A stretch of 64,000 bases of DNA from NCBI RefSeq assembly GCF_000170755.1, contig NZ_ABCK01000003.1, positions 186,001 to 250,000 of the forward strand, given 5' to 3'. Both the position numbers and the translations under genes were made by a program. The notes beneath the pieces were generated by a model, which worked only from the letters and a program-made list of their open reading frames with translations, was not told the origin of the DNA and ran no database searches. This document shows, in pieces, positions 46,722-56,191 of the stretch; the first letter of the stretch is position 1; each line of letters starts with the position of its first letter. The stretch comes from Lentisphaera araneosa HTCC2155. GTDB lineage: Bacteria; Verrucomicrobiota; Lentisphaeria; Lentisphaerales; Lentisphaeraceae.

Positions 46722-47891
46722 TTAGTTAGCCGCGACATCCTGAATTTTAGCATAAGCTCTTAAGCCAAAGCCCTGAGCAAAAGGCAGGGAATCATAGCGA
46801 GTTGAAAAAATTCCAACATCCTTTGTGTCACCTTGGCAGTTATCTAACTTGCCACTCATACGAGTCTTACTTTTTAGCATATCAAGAGATCTTCGAGAAA
46901 TCTCAGCGTACTCATTCTTCACGAAAATGTCATGGCAGCAAGCGTAGAAGTAGGCAAATATAGCTGTAGCTGAACTGTCATAGGTTTTTTTATCTTGTAG
47001 GAAAGTTCCAAAGCCTCCATCTTGACGCTGAAAGCGAGCGTAAAAGTCTGCCATTGCCAGGAGTTGCGAACGTAGTTTATTTTTTTCATCGGAATCACTC
47101 ATTTCAATAAATGAATCAAGGACGCCAATAATGTACCAACCCGTCCCTCGTCCCCAGCCGTATACCCCCATAGGGAGCTTGGAGTTAATTTCATAGGCAT
47201 GAGCGGGAAGGTAGGTGTTCTGGAAAAGGCCAACTTTATTAAATTTTCTAATTTGTTCATAAGCTAAATTTTGATACTTATGCTCCTTGTATATTTTTGC
47301 ATAGAGTACTAAAAAAGGGCAAACTAAGCCTAAAGTATCAACATAACGAAGGTTGGTTCGCTGGTTGTAGATGATCATTTGATCCTCATCAGAAATGAAT
47401 TTCTCAACGATTGAGATCATATAGTCCATCGCAGGTCTAATAAATTCGCTACGTTTAGAGTATTTTAGCAAAGAAAAAGCCAGCATGGAATTATCAACAT
47501 TTGTGGGTTTCTTTCTCCACATGCCTTCGGTATCGATAAAATGTTTGGTACACTTTTTTAAAAGCTCGTCAGTATCATTTTGCGTATATTCACAGGCACC
47601 TAAGACCAAGCCTGCTGTCTGCCAGGACTGCACGCAATTTCTACTGAATTTACCAGTGATTTTATCCCATAAAATCAAATGGGTATTATCAGAGATTTGA
47701 ACAGGCGGCGTTTTTGGTAACCATTTAATTACCGTTCGATTATAGCGTTTAATCCAAGATTGATGATTTTGCCATCGTCCTATTCGGTAACGGCTGTAAC
47801 GATCGATAAACCAATAATAAAAATCAACGCTTAGGAAAATTAAACCTACAACAAAAAAACAGGCTAGTAACCAATACACATACTGAAACAC
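46722..47891 (-). CDS. Membrane-anchored GH105/GH88-like glycoside hydrolase
   Basis: A 389-residue protein. An N-terminal membrane anchor (VYWLLACFFVVGLIFLSVDFYYW) is followed by an alpha/alpha-barrel. Motifs YVDTLGLVCPFLVLYA, VYGWGRGTGWYIIGVLDSF and YDSSATAIFAYF resemble unsaturated glucuronyl/galacturonyl hydrolases of the YteR type. Such enzymes act on the unsaturated uronic acid left by a polysaccharide lyase, and the locus also encodes enzymes for GalNAcA. A trimming or turnover role for the exported polymer is therefore plausible. Catalytic residues could not be confirmed one by one. Confidence 0.75.
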   Translation of the reverse strand: MFQYVYWLLACFFVVGLIFLSVDFYYWFIDRYSRYRIGRWQNHQSWIKRYNRTVIKWLPKTPPVQISDNTHLILWDKITGKFSRNCVQSWQTAGLVLGACEYTQNDTDELLKKCTKHFIDTEGMWRKKPTNVDNSMLAFSLLKYSKRSEFIRPAMDYMISIVEKFISDEDQMIIYNQRTNLRYVDTLGLVCPFLVLYAKIYKEHKYQNLAYEQIRKFNKVGLFQNTYLPAHAYEINSKLPMGVYGWGRGTGWYIIGVLDSFIEMSDSDEKNKLRSQLLAMADFYARFQRQDGGFGTFLQDKKTYDSSATAIFAYFYACCHDIFVKNEYAEISRRSLDMLKSKTRMSGKLDNCQGDTKDVGIFSTRYDSLPFAQGFGLRAYAKIQDVAAN

Positions 47892-47910
47892 TTATTTTTT
47901 CCTTTTTTGA

Positions 47911-49029
47911 CTATTGAGATGCCAGGTCGTTAACCGTTGAATAAAACAAGGGGGCAACTTTTTCCCAGTCGAAATTTAAAGAATAGGATCTAAGTTTATG
48001 ACTCATTTCAATTGTATATGTGGAGTTCTCTATCAGGTTTAGAGCAATTTTCACTAAGTCATCAGAGTTATTACCAATAGGGTATACTGACCCACCACCA
48101 TAACTCCTTATACCTCCGATATCATTGCTTACAATTGGACACCCGCAGGCCATGGCTTCCATTGTTGCATTGTTAGCTCCTGAATCAATAAAAGGAATGA
48201 GCAAAGCTGTAGCTAGCTGATATTCAGTTAGCAACTCTTCATCTGATAAACCAGATATGATTGTAACATTTGAGTTTTTTTCTGCCCAAGATAAGTCAAT
48301 TATTTTTAAGAAGTGTTTAGGGATGACTATTCTGAGTTCAACCTCGGGATATACATTCTGCAAGTTTTCAAATATTGACTGTAACATATCAAAATCACGA
48401 AGATACTGGCCACAGGCTAGGAATGATATTTTTTTACGTGGTTTGTTGCCAGGGTGGAAGAAATTAGTATCGATGCCATGGGGAACAAATGCAACTCTTC
48501 CGGGACCAACTAATTGCTCTATTTTAGGGATTTCCCGTTCCCAAAGAACGATGGCAGACTTAAGACGATGGCACATTTCATAGCCTTCTCTTATGAACCA
48601 TTTTGATGTGTGTATCTGACCATTTTCTGCCCATTGAGAAGTCGGTATGTGAATAACGCCAACTAGTGATTTTGGGACTGATTTCCAGTGTTTTAAAAGT
48701 TGCCAATTATCATCCATGTTAAGTACACATGAAATATTATTTTTCTTATTTCGTGTTTTATGATAAAAATTAAGTTGAGCACTACTTAAAAAATCATTTT
48801 CGTAGGGTTTGCCAAATCGCATGTTGTTTAATCGCCCTAGGATTTTACTAGGTAAATTATTTTTAGGTTTAAAAATCTTTCCTTTGAATGGTTGTTTTTT
48901 AAGACGTTTACCTAACTGCTCATAGAAACCTGAATGTCCCCCATACCACCCAGTATCTTTTGTCAAGATAGATAAGTCAGGTGTTTGTTTTGGGCTTATT
49001 TTTGAGTTTGTATCTTTCATATATTTCAA
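47911..49029 (-). CDS. Glycosyltransferase family 4
   Basis: A 372-residue GT-B fold protein. The N-terminus has WYGGHSGFYEQLGKRL; the C-terminal half has ISGLSDEELLTEYQLATALLIPFIDSGANNATMEAMACGCPIVSNDIGG, the donor-binding signature. Its ATG overlaps the stop of the pyruvyl transferase gene by 4 bases. Donor and linkage are unknown. Confidence 0.88.
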   Translation of the reverse strand: MKYMKDTNSKISPKQTPDLSILTKDTGWYGGHSGFYEQLGKRLKKQPFKGKIFKPKNNLPSKILGRLNNMRFGKPYENDFLSSAQLNFYHKTRNKKNNISCVLNMDDNWQLLKHWKSVPKSLVGVIHIPTSQWAENGQIHTSKWFIREGYEMCHRLKSAIVLWEREIPKIEQLVGPGRVAFVPHGIDTNFFHPGNKPRKKISFLACGQYLRDFDMLQSIFENLQNVYPEVELRIVIPKHFLKIIDLSWAEKNSNVTIISGLSDEELLTEYQLATALLIPFIDSGANNATMEAMACGCPIVSNDIGGIRSYGGGSVYPIGNNSDDLVKIALNLIENSTYTIEMSHKLRSYSLNFDWEKVAPLFYSTVNDLASQ

Positions 49030-50192
49030 CCATTAATAAAAGGTAGAATTGTTTCCTTGGCATTAGCTGCCTTGGCGGCATATTTAGGTATGAATGTTTT
49101 GAGTTTTGTACGGAGCTCGTTCTCTCGAGAACTTAAACTTTCAAATGCATCTATTAATTGATTAGTAGAATGGAGTTGTTGAACTGGAAGTACCATGTCA
49201 TCTTCACTTCCAAAAATATCTCTGGCAATACCACGTGCTTTGACACTGTAGCCTACGACGAAAGTAGGGACGTGACTGGAGTATGCAGCTATTGTCGCAT
49301 GAGTTCGTGCACCAATAAACATTCGACAGCGGGAAATAAAGCCCTTAAGTTCCAGAGCATTGTGGTCACCAATTTGCACAACTCTTCCACTGTCTTTAAA
49401 GTTCTCATACAATTCGGCCATGGTATCAAAATCACTATTGCCTTCTACAATGACATGGGGAATTAATGCTACACGCATATCTGTAGAATCTAAAATATGA
49501 TTTATTAACCCTGCGTAGGCGTTCATTGTAGCCCCATCTTCTTTTTCGTACTTCAAAATTAATGGACTAAGATTAATTCCTACGGTATTACCTTCTTCAA
49601 AGCCATTTGGAAGAGGGAGTTCAGTTTTATCAAGTAGAAAAGCCGGGTCGGGGTAGAGGTGAACATTATCGAGCCCTCTATCTCGCATAGCCTGGTAGCT
49701 TATAGTTTCACGAGTATTGATGACTGCGTGCCCTCTTAAATCATCTATCATTCTTTGATCCATCGCACTTGGCTCTACGGAGCAGCCCCACAAAACAGTA
49801 GTGACTCCTTTTTTTCGAAGGTATTTATTAAGACTGTAGAGGTACTCAACCCAGCCATAACAATAGTTATCACCGCCGATAGACAAGGCTAGAGTATTTT
49901 TATCTGCATGTTCAATAACAGGTGTATTTTGATATCGATAAAACTGTTCATCGCTACCTGAAATTTTATGTGACATTTTTATAAGTAATTTCTGTAAAGC
50001 ACTTATCTCTGATTTGGCTTCTGTAACATTGAGTATCTTATCAAGTCCCACAGATCTATCTGTTTCTGGCCGGTCAGAAAATAGTGTGGCATTCTCATAC
50101 ATTCCGTTGACAATTTTCATTGTTGTTCTAACAATGGCTTCACAGCCGTGGTTCCCACTGCCACCATGGGGATAAAGCATGAATTTTTTCAT
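49026..50192 (-). CDS. Polysaccharide pyruvyl transferase family protein
   Basis: A 388-residue protein of the PS_pyruv_trans family (PF04230), which adds pyruvate ketals to polysaccharides using phosphoenolpyruvate. The opening HGGSGNHGCEAIVRTTMK, ALSIGGDNYCYG, WGCSVEP and SRCRMFIGARTHATIAAYSSHVPTFVVGYSVKARGIARDIFG are family blocks. AAGGA precedes the ATG by 9 bases. It adds negative charge to the polymer if active. Translationally coupled to the glycosyltransferase downstream. Confidence 0.9.
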   Translation of the reverse strand: MKKFMLYPHGGSGNHGCEAIVRTTMKIVNGMYENATLFSDRPETDRSVGLDKILNVTEAKSEISALQKLLIKMSHKISGSDEQFYRYQNTPVIEHADKNTLALSIGGDNYCYGWVEYLYSLNKYLRKKGVTTVLWGCSVEPSAMDQRMIDDLRGHAVINTRETISYQAMRDRGLDNVHLYPDPAFLLDKTELPLPNGFEEGNTVGINLSPLILKYEKEDGATMNAYAGLINHILDSTDMRVALIPHVIVEGNSDFDTMAELYENFKDSGRVVQIGDHNALELKGFISRCRMFIGARTHATIAAYSSHVPTFVVGYSVKARGIARDIFGSEDDMVLPVQQLHSTNQLIDAFESLSSRENELRTKLKTFIPKYAAKAANAKETILPFING

Positions 50193-50497
50193 AAACTCAG
50201 TCCTTGTATTTTGAGTGGATTATTAAAAAAGAGTACAGATTACATGTTTTTTTACATATTCCTAAAACTAATAAATCTTTGTTATATAGAATACGCATAG
50301 ATGATTTAATATTTTAAATGTGATGTGAGTATTTGTATATTAAGAGTGTTTACGCTAGCGTAAATTAGACAATTTCACTTCTATAAAGCGTGGTGGTTCT
50401 AATTATAACTGTGATTTCTATCGAATAGAATGAATAAATCTGTTCAAGGATTTAATTAAAATGATTTTTATTTTGTAGAGGTTTCTAGAGTTTTTTA
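50193..50497. other. AT-rich spacer with a 16-bp perfect palindrome
   Basis: A 305-base spacer splitting the polysaccharide locus. The only structure seen is TTTACGCTAGCGTAAA at 50349-50364. It may mark an internal promoter and operator before the pyruvyl transferase gene. Confidence 0.45.
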
Positions 50498-51505
50498 TTA
50501 AAATTTTTGTTTTAAAGTCACTAGGAAAGCTTGCCTGTATTTATGCAAGAATAACATAATTCTAAGTTTGTACTTTACCTTGGGATATTTGTAGTTATGA
50601 AAAGCTTCTTTTAAATAAGGGTGCTTAAGGATGTTTTTGATTTCTTTATATCTTTTGAAGAACCCAACTTTTGACTTTGCGACTTCATTGATGGCATTAA
50701 ATGAAAAAAAGATCATAGTGGTTTTAAGTTGTTGAGTAAAATCAAATTCAGAAATATTGCCGAATAAATTCTTTGCTTCTTCGTAAACATGCAGGTTTAT
50801 ACCCCATTTATCTGTATTGTACACAGCTGTTGTGGAGTAAGGATTGAAATAGAAGTTATAGTTATGGTGACCTTTTAGGTGATACAGGCTTTTGGCGTGA
50901 TATGCAGCTTTGGCACCAAACAAAAAATCTTCGTTATATTTGGTTTTTGTATCATACCAAATGTCATTGTCGTTTAATAACTTCTTTCGAAAAAGGCAGG
51001 CCCAATTAGATATAGTGGGGGGATAATCGATGTCTTCTCGCATAAGTAGACAGGGGAAATATTCTTTGAGCATATCATCTTTATTATAATAGCCTTCTCT
51101 AATCGGCTGGACTACCTCAAAGGCATAATCTTCATACACTCTTTTGTAGTCACTGATCAGCAGATCGACATCATGTTTTTCTGTTTTTTCCATCATAACT
51201 TTATACATATCTAGTTCTAGCCAATCATCAGAATCAACGAAACCTATATATTTACCAGTAGCAATTTTTAAGCCTTCATTTCTAGCAGATGAAGTCCCAC
51301 CATTTTCTTTATGAATGACTTTTATTCTAGTATCTAGCTCGGCATTTCTGTCACAAACTAATCCAGTCCGGTCCTTTGAACCGTCATTAATCAGGATCAC
51401 TTCAAAGTCCCTAAAGGTTTGTTGTAGGACAGTGTCAAGGCATCGCTGCAGGTGATTTTCTGCATTATATACAGGCATGATTATACTTAGGGTAGGACTT
51501 ATCAC
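50498..51505 (-). CDS. Glycosyltransferase family 2
   Basis: A 335-residue GT-A enzyme. The start LSIIMPVYNAENHLQRCLDTVLQQTFRDFEVILINDGSKDRT is the classic GT2 opening. The DXD-type metal site is FVDSDDW, and the acceptor-side YNEDFLFGAKAAY follows. The C-terminal 80 residues are basic. It makes one linkage of the repeat unit; donor unknown. Confidence 0.93.
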   Translation of the reverse strand: MISPTLSIIMPVYNAENHLQRCLDTVLQQTFRDFEVILINDGSKDRTGLVCDRNAELDTRIKVIHKENGGTSSARNEGLKIATGKYIGFVDSDDWLELDMYKVMMEKTEKHDVDLLISDYKRVYEDYAFEVVQPIREGYYNKDDMLKEYFPCLLMREDIDYPPTISNWACLFRKKLLNDNDIWYDTKTKYNEDFLFGAKAAYHAKSLYHLKGHHNYNFYFNPYSTTAVYNTDKWGINLHVYEEAKNLFGNISEFDFTQQLKTTMIFFSFNAINEVAKSKVGFFKRYKEIKNILKHPYLKEAFHNYKYPKVKYKLRIMLFLHKYRQAFLVTLKQKF

Positions 51506-51526
51506 TTTTTTCTCTTTTAACTTTTT

Positions 51527-52726
51527 TTAGTCTAGGTCTACTAGTTGATAGATTTTTTTCAGTTCAGATCTATTGCTATAGTCACGTGAACTAGCTCCTT
51601 TAGCTAATTGCGAACGCAATTGAGTGTCTTTAATTAATGTTATTATTCCTTCCGCTATCCCTTCGGTATTGAGGGGGCAGATCAAACCGTCAACGCCATC
51701 TTCTAGTTGGCTTTTGGCTGTAGGGAAGTTTGGGATGAGTACCGGTTTACTAAGGATTTGTGCCTCCCTAACAGTTACGGCTTTGCCTTCGTAGCGAGAA
51801 GGTTGAACATAAATGTCGCAAGCTTTTATATATGGATATGGGTTTGTCTTCTTACCTAGTATTATGACCTTGTTCTCAACATTATGGTCTTTGATTTTTT
51901 CTCTGATCAAAGCTTCCCCTTTACCAAACCCTATTAGGTACCACTTTACAACAAGTCCCCGCTTCCCTAAGAGTTGTACTACGGCGGGGATGGATTCGAA
52001 GTTTTTGGCATAACAAAAGCGACCGACTGAGCAAACACTAATTTCTCCAGATGTGATTGGCATTTCTTCTGATATAACCTGTGATGACGCTTGTTGTCGA
52101 ATGAGTTCTGGAGATATAATATTTTCAATTATTTTTACACGTTCTTCAAGGTCTGGAAATACTTTTAAGAAGGTACTTCGAACACCATCGGAAACGGCTG
52201 CTATGTGATCTAAAGCCCCCCATGTAGGTGCTTCAAAGGAATGATCTACTCCACATTCCATTGTGCTGTAATCGGTGTGGATCCAACCAATCTTAGTTTT
52301 TGCGCGGACTTTTTTTAGCATTGGGTCATGGGGAGTAAGGAAACTAATTCCCAAGTCATACTCACCTTCAATAGAGGGAAGAAAAGGTAAGCTGTAGCGC
52401 ATACTTCTAAGTAGAAGAAAGCTTTTTTTTTCAAATATCAATAGCTTAGCCCAAGTGATGAATTTAGCGAGTAAACGGGCAAGGGCAATTGGGAATGTCG
52501 AGCTAAATAGAACATCTTTGATGGGGCGCTCTAAAGCAGCATAACGATTGTCTTCGGGTAACAAACGAATGTCTTGCGGGATACCATCCATTAATTCACC
52601 ATCATGAGACCAGAGGTGAAGTGTTATATCATATTTGTCGCAATCAAGTGCCTGCAATAATCCCAGCAGGCTTCGTTCAACCCCTCCGACACCTAAGCCA
52701 GATGCAGTTATAAGAATTTTTTTCAC
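51527..52726 (-). CDS. Glycosyltransferase family 4
   Basis: A 399-residue GT-B enzyme. The start KKILITASGLGVGGVERSLLGLLQAL contains the glycine-rich acceptor loop. VCSVGRFCYAKNFESIPAVVQLL and DIYVQPSRYEGKAVTVREAQILSKPVLIPNFPTAKSQL give the donor site. It overlaps the upstream acyltransferase by 4 bases (ATGA), so they are coupled. Confidence 0.93.
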   Translation of the reverse strand: MKKILITASGLGVGGVERSLLGLLQALDCDKYDITLHLWSHDGELMDGIPQDIRLLPEDNRYAALERPIKDVLFSSTFPIALARLLAKFITWAKLLIFEKKSFLLLRSMRYSLPFLPSIEGEYDLGISFLTPHDPMLKKVRAKTKIGWIHTDYSTMECGVDHSFEAPTWGALDHIAAVSDGVRSTFLKVFPDLEERVKIIENIISPELIRQQASSQVISEEMPITSGEISVCSVGRFCYAKNFESIPAVVQLLGKRGLVVKWYLIGFGKGEALIREKIKDHNVENKVIILGKKTNPYPYIKACDIYVQPSRYEGKAVTVREAQILSKPVLIPNFPTAKSQLEDGVDGLICPLNTEGIAEGIITLIKDTQLRSQLAKGASSRDYSNRSELKKIYQLVDLD

Positions 52727-53868
52727 TCCAGTTTCCTTCTAAGCCATTTTCGTAAGTAAGGTGTATTACATTCTGTTAGGAGTGAAAAAAAATACGCAAT
52801 AAACATAACAAAAACCATGAGCCCGAGGAACTTCATTAAATCAAAAAGGCCTCCTTCTAGCTTTAATCCATCGTTAAATAAGAAACCTGCATAAATAAAT
52901 ACCAAAATAGGGTTGTGTATAAGATAAAGGGTATATGAAAAGCTAGCCATTTTGTTATGAAAGCCAATTAAAGGGAATTGTGCCTTTGGCTTCAAATATG
53001 CTTTGACTTTGGTGGAGTACATAAATCCAGCAAAAACAATACTCAGAATCATATCAGTTATTAGTTGAATATACCAAAAATCCTTTACTGGGATGATGGT
53101 TCTTTCTAATCCGCGAATTAAAACGAATACTAAAAGTGTACAAAATCCAATTAACGGGTATTGCCAACGTATTCTTAGCCATTGTTTGGGTAATGGAAGA
53201 ACTGCAACAGCTACGCCTATTGACCAGATGATAAAATAAGAGGCCATACGAATTTCCATAAATAAAAGTAAGGGGATAAGTATCACAAACATGATCACAC
53301 GATGTCTTTTATTTTGCTTGCGATCTAGAGCTAAAACTATAACTGGGAAAAGTAGGTAATACCAAAATTCGTAACTTAAACTCCATAGTGGAGTATTAGT
53401 GCCATATGGCATTATATGTTGCGGCTGAATCATCAGGAGACTAGTTATCCAGTGAATAATAGAAAGACGATTTTCGGCACCAAAATAGTTTTCTATCCCC
53501 CATAGATTCATACCCAGATGATCAAGTAAGGCGGTTATTAGTAAAATAGGTATCAATACAATGTATAGCCGAGACATTCGGTTAATTAGATAAGTTGTCC
53601 AATTAAATTTCCCCTCTGTTACAGAAGCCAGAACTGATGAGCCGATGAAGTATCCACTCAAAACAAAAAAAATAATAACAGCTTGATGCCAGAATAGTGT
53701 AATAATATAAAATGTGGTATCCAGTATGGTTGGATTCTCAATATCTGAATACGAGCCATAGAACATACTGCGAGCATGACATAGTAGAACGACTAAAGCT
53801 GCAACCCATCGAAAAGCATCGAACATGCCAGAGGAATATGGTGGTGTTTTGAAACGAGTTGTTGACAT
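52723..53868 (-). CDS. Acyltransferase family 3 (membrane O-acyltransferase)
   Basis: A 381-residue AT3 protein with about ten membrane helices. Near the N-terminus are FDAFRWVAALVVLLCHARSMFYG, with the conserved arginine and histidine, and FFVLSGYFIG. TPLWSLSYEFWYYLLFP is the second family block. There is no SGNH domain, unlike the other acyltransferase of the locus. It probably acetylates a sugar of the repeat unit. Confidence 0.92.
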   Translation of the reverse strand: MSTTRFKTPPYSSGMFDAFRWVAALVVLLCHARSMFYGSYSDIENPTILDTTFYIITLFWHQAVIIFFVLSGYFIGSSVLASVTEGKFNWTTYLINRMSRLYIVLIPILLITALLDHLGMNLWGIENYFGAENRLSIIHWITSLLMIQPQHIMPYGTNTPLWSLSYEFWYYLLFPVIVLALDRKQNKRHRVIMFVILIPLLLFMEIRMASYFIIWSIGVAVAVLPLPKQWLRIRWQYPLIGFCTLLVFVLIRGLERTIIPVKDFWYIQLITDMILSIVFAGFMYSTKVKAYLKPKAQFPLIGFHNKMASFSYTLYLIHNPILVFIYAGFLFNDGLKLEGGLFDLMKFLGLMVFVMFIAYFFSLLTECNTPYLRKWLRRKLE

Positions 53869-53885
53869 AAATTAAAGTGAGGAAC

Positions 53886-54569
53886 TTATTTTCTTATTTT
53901 TGAAAGCGCTTTTTTAAGAGCACCCTTTACTTTAGCCCAAGGACCATGCCAAGATTTTCCATAATGGTGTATGGTATAGCTATCTTTGGATCGGGTCATT
54001 CTGCCGACTCTGGGGTCGTAGGGAGAAAAGAAACGCTCGGGTAAAACTATGTTATCTACTTCAATTACCTGCTTTGTACCGTTTAAAGAAAGCCCTTTGT
54101 TCTTTAAATAGTTAGTAACAACGCGAACATTGGTAGTGAGGTCTAGTGAATTATCCGAGTTTAAAAAATTACGGTCTTTATATTGTTCTAGGTAGGCTTT
54201 GATGTACTCATGTTTAGCTTCAGAACCTATAGTACTGGTCGCAATGTAATTGCCAGCCTCAAATCCCCAAAGTGAACGATTATTTAATAGATCATCAAAG
54301 GATTTTAGGACTTCTACATCTGTATCTAGATAAATCCCACCCATTTCATAAAGTGCATGCCCGCGAGCATAGTCACTAACAAAGGCAAACTTTCGTGCTT
54401 CATAGGCTTGCTCAACATAGGGACAAATATGAATGTTGAAGTTGCTCTCATTCCATTCTATAAATTCGTAGTCTGGCATCATTTTATGCCATCCTTCAAT
54501 GTATTTAAGTGCAGTTTTTGGCTTGTCTCCATGGCCGAACCAGCAATAATGAATTATTTTTGGGATCAT
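53886..54569 (-). CDS. DXD-containing glycosyltransferase (GT32-like)
   Basis: About 227 residues with ATG 54569 (MIPKIIHYCWFGHGDKP), the usual start of this family; the upstream extension is not supported. The sugar-binding region includes KFAFVSDYARGHALYEMGGIYLDTDVEVLKSFD with the DXD metal motif. The C-terminus GRMTRSKDSYTIHHYGKSW is typical of capsular transferases similar to mannosyl- or galactosyltransferases. Donor unknown. Confidence 0.9.
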   Translation of the reverse strand: MIPKIIHYCWFGHGDKPKTALKYIEGWHKMMPDYEFIEWNESNFNIHICPYVEQAYEARKFAFVSDYARGHALYEMGGIYLDTDVEVLKSFDDLLNNRSLWGFEAGNYIATSTIGSEAKHEYIKAYLEQYKDRNFLNSDNSLDLTTNVRVVTNYLKNKGLSLNGTKQVIEVDNIVLPERFFSPYDPRVGRMTRSKDSYTIHHYGKSWHGPWAKVKGALKKALSKIRK

Positions 54570-54655
54570 AATATAAGTAGAGTGTCTCTTTGGGGTGTAT
54601 ATTTCATGATTAAACTTCAACAATCAACATATTTAAAATTAATGTACCATGATGA

Positions 54656-55465
54656 TTAACGTAATTTTAGTTTGTGGTAAATAAGCATCAAACTATTAGG
54701 GATTAGACCAGCTATAAAAGGTTTCAGTATAAAAAAATAGCAGTACCAAGGGAAATTGAGTAGTTGGTATCCGGCAATACGGGTTTTAATACTATTTAAC
54801 CGTAAAGCAAAGGTTCGGCGTTTCATTCCTGATTCATCTAAACGAACCCGGTATAATATTTCTGAAGTGTTATACCCTACAAATGCCTTTGCAAAAAATT
54901 TAAACCATAAGTCAACATCTTCGCAACGTAAAGTACGAGGAAGATCAGTATAATATCCAATAGCTTCATAAGCTTCTTTTTTCATCATGATTGTAGCATG
55001 GTTAAAAGTACCACTTTTTAATAGGTCATATTTATTAGGAATTGCTTTTTTAATATCTTTTCCCCAATCACCATTGTTATCAAAGAAACTTATAGCCGAA
55101 CCAACTAAAGAAAATTCAGTATTTTTTTCTAAAAAGTCGCTTTGTTTTTGCAAACGATCAGGTACAGAAATGTCATCACCATCCATACGAGCGACGTATT
55201 TTCCCTGAACGTGTTGTAGACAGTGATTTAGTGCATAGGCTAATTTGGAGTTGCGTTCATTTCTCAAAACTTTGATCTGTTCAGGATATCGTTTGGCATA
55301 TTCGCAAACTATTTCGTAGGTTTTATCACTCGAACAGTCATCACAGATGATGAATTCAAAATCCTGACATGTTTGGTTAAGAATAGAGTCAATGGCTTCT
55401 GCCACGGTATCTTGGCAGTTGTAGACGGCCATAATGACAGAGATTTCAGGTTTTTTATTCATCAT
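54656..55465 (-). CDS. Glycosyltransferase family 2
   Basis: A 269-residue GT-A enzyme. EISVIMAVYNCQDTVAEAIDSILNQTCQDFEFIICDDCSSDKT opens the protein, VARMDGDDIS holds the metal-binding DxD, and LRCEDVDLWFKFFAK is the ED motif on the acceptor side. A C-terminal hydrophobic stretch may sit on the membrane. It is downstream of the rearranged acetyltransferase/wzy segment. Confidence 0.92.
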   Translation of the reverse strand: MMNKKPEISVIMAVYNCQDTVAEAIDSILNQTCQDFEFIICDDCSSDKTYEIVCEYAKRYPEQIKVLRNERNSKLAYALNHCLQHVQGKYVARMDGDDISVPDRLQKQSDFLEKNTEFSLVGSAISFFDNNGDWGKDIKKAIPNKYDLLKSGTFNHATIMMKKEAYEAIGYYTDLPRTLRCEDVDLWFKFFAKAFVGYNTSEILYRVRLDESGMKRRTFALRLNSIKTRIAGYQLLNFPWYCYFFILKPFIAGLIPNSLMLIYHKLKLR

Positions 55466-55525
55466 TATATATATTGTTGCTTAGTTTTGTCTTTATAAAA
55501 GTCATTCTAATCAAAGAAATTTTCA

Positions 55526-55748
55526 TTAATAAATAAAGCCACGGGTATAAAGCTCAAATGAAAAAAACAAAGTGTATGACAATACACAGCCAAATTTAAC
55601 TATACTTTTAATACTCACAGGAATATAAGATATTAAAAATACTGTTAAAGCTAAATGCATAAAAGGATCAAAGTACATGGCCATGCGTCCGAACATATTA
55701 GCCCCGATAAAAAGGGAGATGAACATGAAACACCAGCCGATCAGAGTG
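55526..55748 (-). pseudogene. Duplicated 3' fragment of wzy
   Basis: These 223 bases match the last 223 bases of the intact wzy (56192-56414) at a constant offset of 666 bases with no gaps; a hand count gives about 34 differences (roughly 85% identity). The encoded tail GWCFMFISLFIGANMFGRMAMYFDPFMHL is shared with the intact protein, and both end TRGFIY or SRGFIY. The 5' part is missing. It is fused at 55748/55749 to the acetyltransferase remnant. An open frame continues upstream of the junction only by chance. Confidence 0.85.
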
Positions 55749-56102
55749 GTTGAAAGGCAATATTGAAGTTTGATGGGCAATAGCGACATCATTGCCTATA
55801 GTGATGTTTCCTCCGGCATCAAAGTAACAGTTACTGTGAATACTGACATTATTGCCTAGAGATATGTTTTTTATATGAACTAACTCAACACCACTATCAA
55901 TCCTTACATTATATCCACAATGCTTACACCACGCTCGCAAAATACAATAACGTAAGCCTCTGGCTATATATCCATGCCATGAGATAATAAAGTCATAAAG
56001 TACCAATGAAAATCTATAAGGTAATAAGCGCATTAGTTTCACAATTAAGTTTATTGCAATTTGATACTTTTGCAGTTTGTCTCGGTTTCGTTGATTAGTC
56101 AT
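55698..56102 (-). pseudogene. Truncated hexapeptide-repeat acetyltransferase (WbbJ-like)
   Basis: The frame starts at ATG 56102 and encodes the N-terminal helices and the first left-handed beta-helix turns (GVELVHIKNISLGNNVSIHSNCYFDAGG, ITIGNDVAIAHQTSILPFNH). It then runs into the wzy fragment in another frame at about 55749 and stops at 55698. The remaining coils and the C-terminal tail that family members have (about 180-200 residues in all) are lost. The active-site His region may be present, but the trimer fold is probably broken. Confidence 0.78.
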
Positions 56103-56191
56103 TTATACGAATTTAAATATTTTAATAGAGGTGAGAGTTATAATTTTTTTGTTAAACAAGCTTAATTTAAGGAATAAATATCAAGTTGTAC

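Noticed and set aside
55526-55792. Separate 88-residue membrane protein gene
   Set aside because: It is the wzy tail duplicate joined to antisense sequence of the acetyltransferase remnant; no own start or ribosome site.
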